Source of the DNA: a virus
Reading direction: 5' to 3' (one strand)
DNA length: 22,314 bases
Virus record (IMG/VR): IMGVR_UViG_3300031576_000787
Coordinates: 1-22,314 of that record
The notes under the pieces are model-generated. The model saw only the letters and a list, made by a program, of their open reading frames with translations. It did no database searches and was not told the origin of the DNA. Below are positions 21,808-22,314 of the stretch, piece after piece (position 1 is the first letter of the stretch; the number at the start of each line of letters is the position of its first letter). The position numbers and the translations under genes are program-made.

Positions 21808-21838
21808 ATTGGACAACCTAGAGCGTACTCTATGTCAA
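21808..21838 (-). promoter_or_regulatory. MerR-type promoter and operator of the SnoaL-merR operon
   Basis: Read leftward: -35 TTGACA (21838-21833), then a 19-bp spacer, then -10 TCCAAT (21813-21808). The spacer carries the perfect dyad TAGAG-TACG-CTCTA (21819-21832), starting directly after the -35. An over-long 19-bp spacer with a dyad between -35 and -10 is the hallmark of MerR-activated promoters. The dyad resembles the TAGAGT/ACTCTA half-sites reported for aldehyde-type MerR regulators. It also lies 26 bp before hutU, so it could affect that gene. Confidence 0.75.
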
Positions 21839-21857
21839 AGGGCATATCATTCCGCTT

Positions 21858-22314
21858 ATGCCCTATTCCTCCGGACCCCGCACCGTGCGCGCGCCGCGCG
21901 GCACGCAGCTCTCGGCGAAGAGCTGGCTCACCGAGGCGCCTCTGCGCATGCTGATGAACAACCTCGATCCGGAGGTCGCCGAACGGCCCGAGGATCTGGT
22001 GGTCTACGGCGGCATCGGCAAGGCGGCGAGGAACTGGGAATGCTTTGATCGTATTGTTGAATCATTGAAAGAATTGAATTCGGATGAATCGTTGCTGATT
22101 CAATCCGGCAAACCTGTAGGCGTCTTCAAGACGCATCCCGACGCGCCGCGGGTGCTGATCGCGAATTCCAACCTGGTGCCGCACTGGGCCACCTCGGAGC
22201 ACTTCAACGAGCTCGACCGCAAGGGCCTGATGATGTACGGCCAGATGACCGCGGGCTCGTGGATCTACATCGGCAGCCAGGGCATCGTGCAGGGGACCTA
22301 CGAGACCTTCGCCG
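21858..22314 (+). CDS. hutU: Urocanate hydratase (urocanase), N-terminal part cut by window end
   Basis: The second enzyme of histidine degradation: adds water to urocanate giving 4-imidazolone-5-propionate, using tightly bound NAD+. The 152 codons present match urocanase strongly: [75 protein letters not shown] and [20 protein letters not shown] then [14 protein letters not shown]. The full protein has about 555 residues, the rest lying beyond the window. ATG 21858 fits the family's start but has no clear Shine-Dalgarno. Codons from about 22035 to 22125 are clearly more A+T-rich than the rest. Other hut genes should follow. Confidence 0.96.
   Translation, partial: MPYSSGPRTVRAPRGTQLSAKSWLTEAPLRMLMNNLDPEVAERPEDLVVYGGIGKAARNWECFDRIVESLKELNSDESLLIQSGKPVGVFKTHPDAPRVLIANSNLVPHWATSEHFNELDRKGLMMYGQMTAGSWIYIGSQGIVQGTYETFA

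Noticed and set aside
1-22314. CRISPR array, insertion sequence, or invertible fibre segment
   Set aside because: No regularly spaced repeats, no transposase frame and no inverted fibre cassettes or recombinase gene were seen.

Overview
The window covers the structural half and right end of a Mu-like (transposable, contractile-tailed) prophage, followed by host chromosome. High G+C, a truncated TctC/Bug-family binding-protein gene and a urocanase gene in the flank point to a betaproteobacterium, probably Burkholderiales. That placement is inferred from gene content.

Left part (1-1365): two leftward genes. One is a small Cys-rich phage protein (141-530). The other is a gpG/virion-morphogenesis protein (729-1214) whose homology runs upstream of any ATG/GTG/TTG, as far as an ATC codon. 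The strand then switches. Terminase, portal, transposase and lysis genes are not here and would lie left of the window.

Centre (1366-17316): a rightward late operon in Mu order: protease/scaffold (gpI), capsid cement protein, major capsid, an intrinsic terminator, a small neck protein, a predicted lipoprotein, DUF1320 (gp36), a gp37-type protein fused to a LamG-like domain, DUF2635 (gp38), sheath, tube, a small unknown, a tail assembly chaperone with a -1 frameshift extension, tape measure, gpN, gpP, gp45, gp46, gp47, gp48, a tail fibre with a C1q-like tip, and a DUF4376 protein. Genes are mostly touching or overlap by 1-10 nt.

Right accessory part (17338-19098): a D12-class adenine methyltransferase that seems to start at ATT behind a strong Shine-Dalgarno, a tRNA-like element, and a leftward pair of cargo genes (a secreted protein and a small two-helix membrane protein). 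The prophage right end appears to be at 19098: the sequence stops at ...GTTACA exactly where the tctC-like frame is broken, and 16-nt repeats resembling transposase-binding sites lie inside the end.

Host part (19099-22314): tctC-like 5' fragment (leftward), a MetE-C-terminal-like enzyme (rightward), a leftward SnoaL-like/MerR operon with a MerR-type promoter (19-bp spacer carrying a TAGAG/CTCTA dyad), and the start of hutU (rightward), cut by the window edge.
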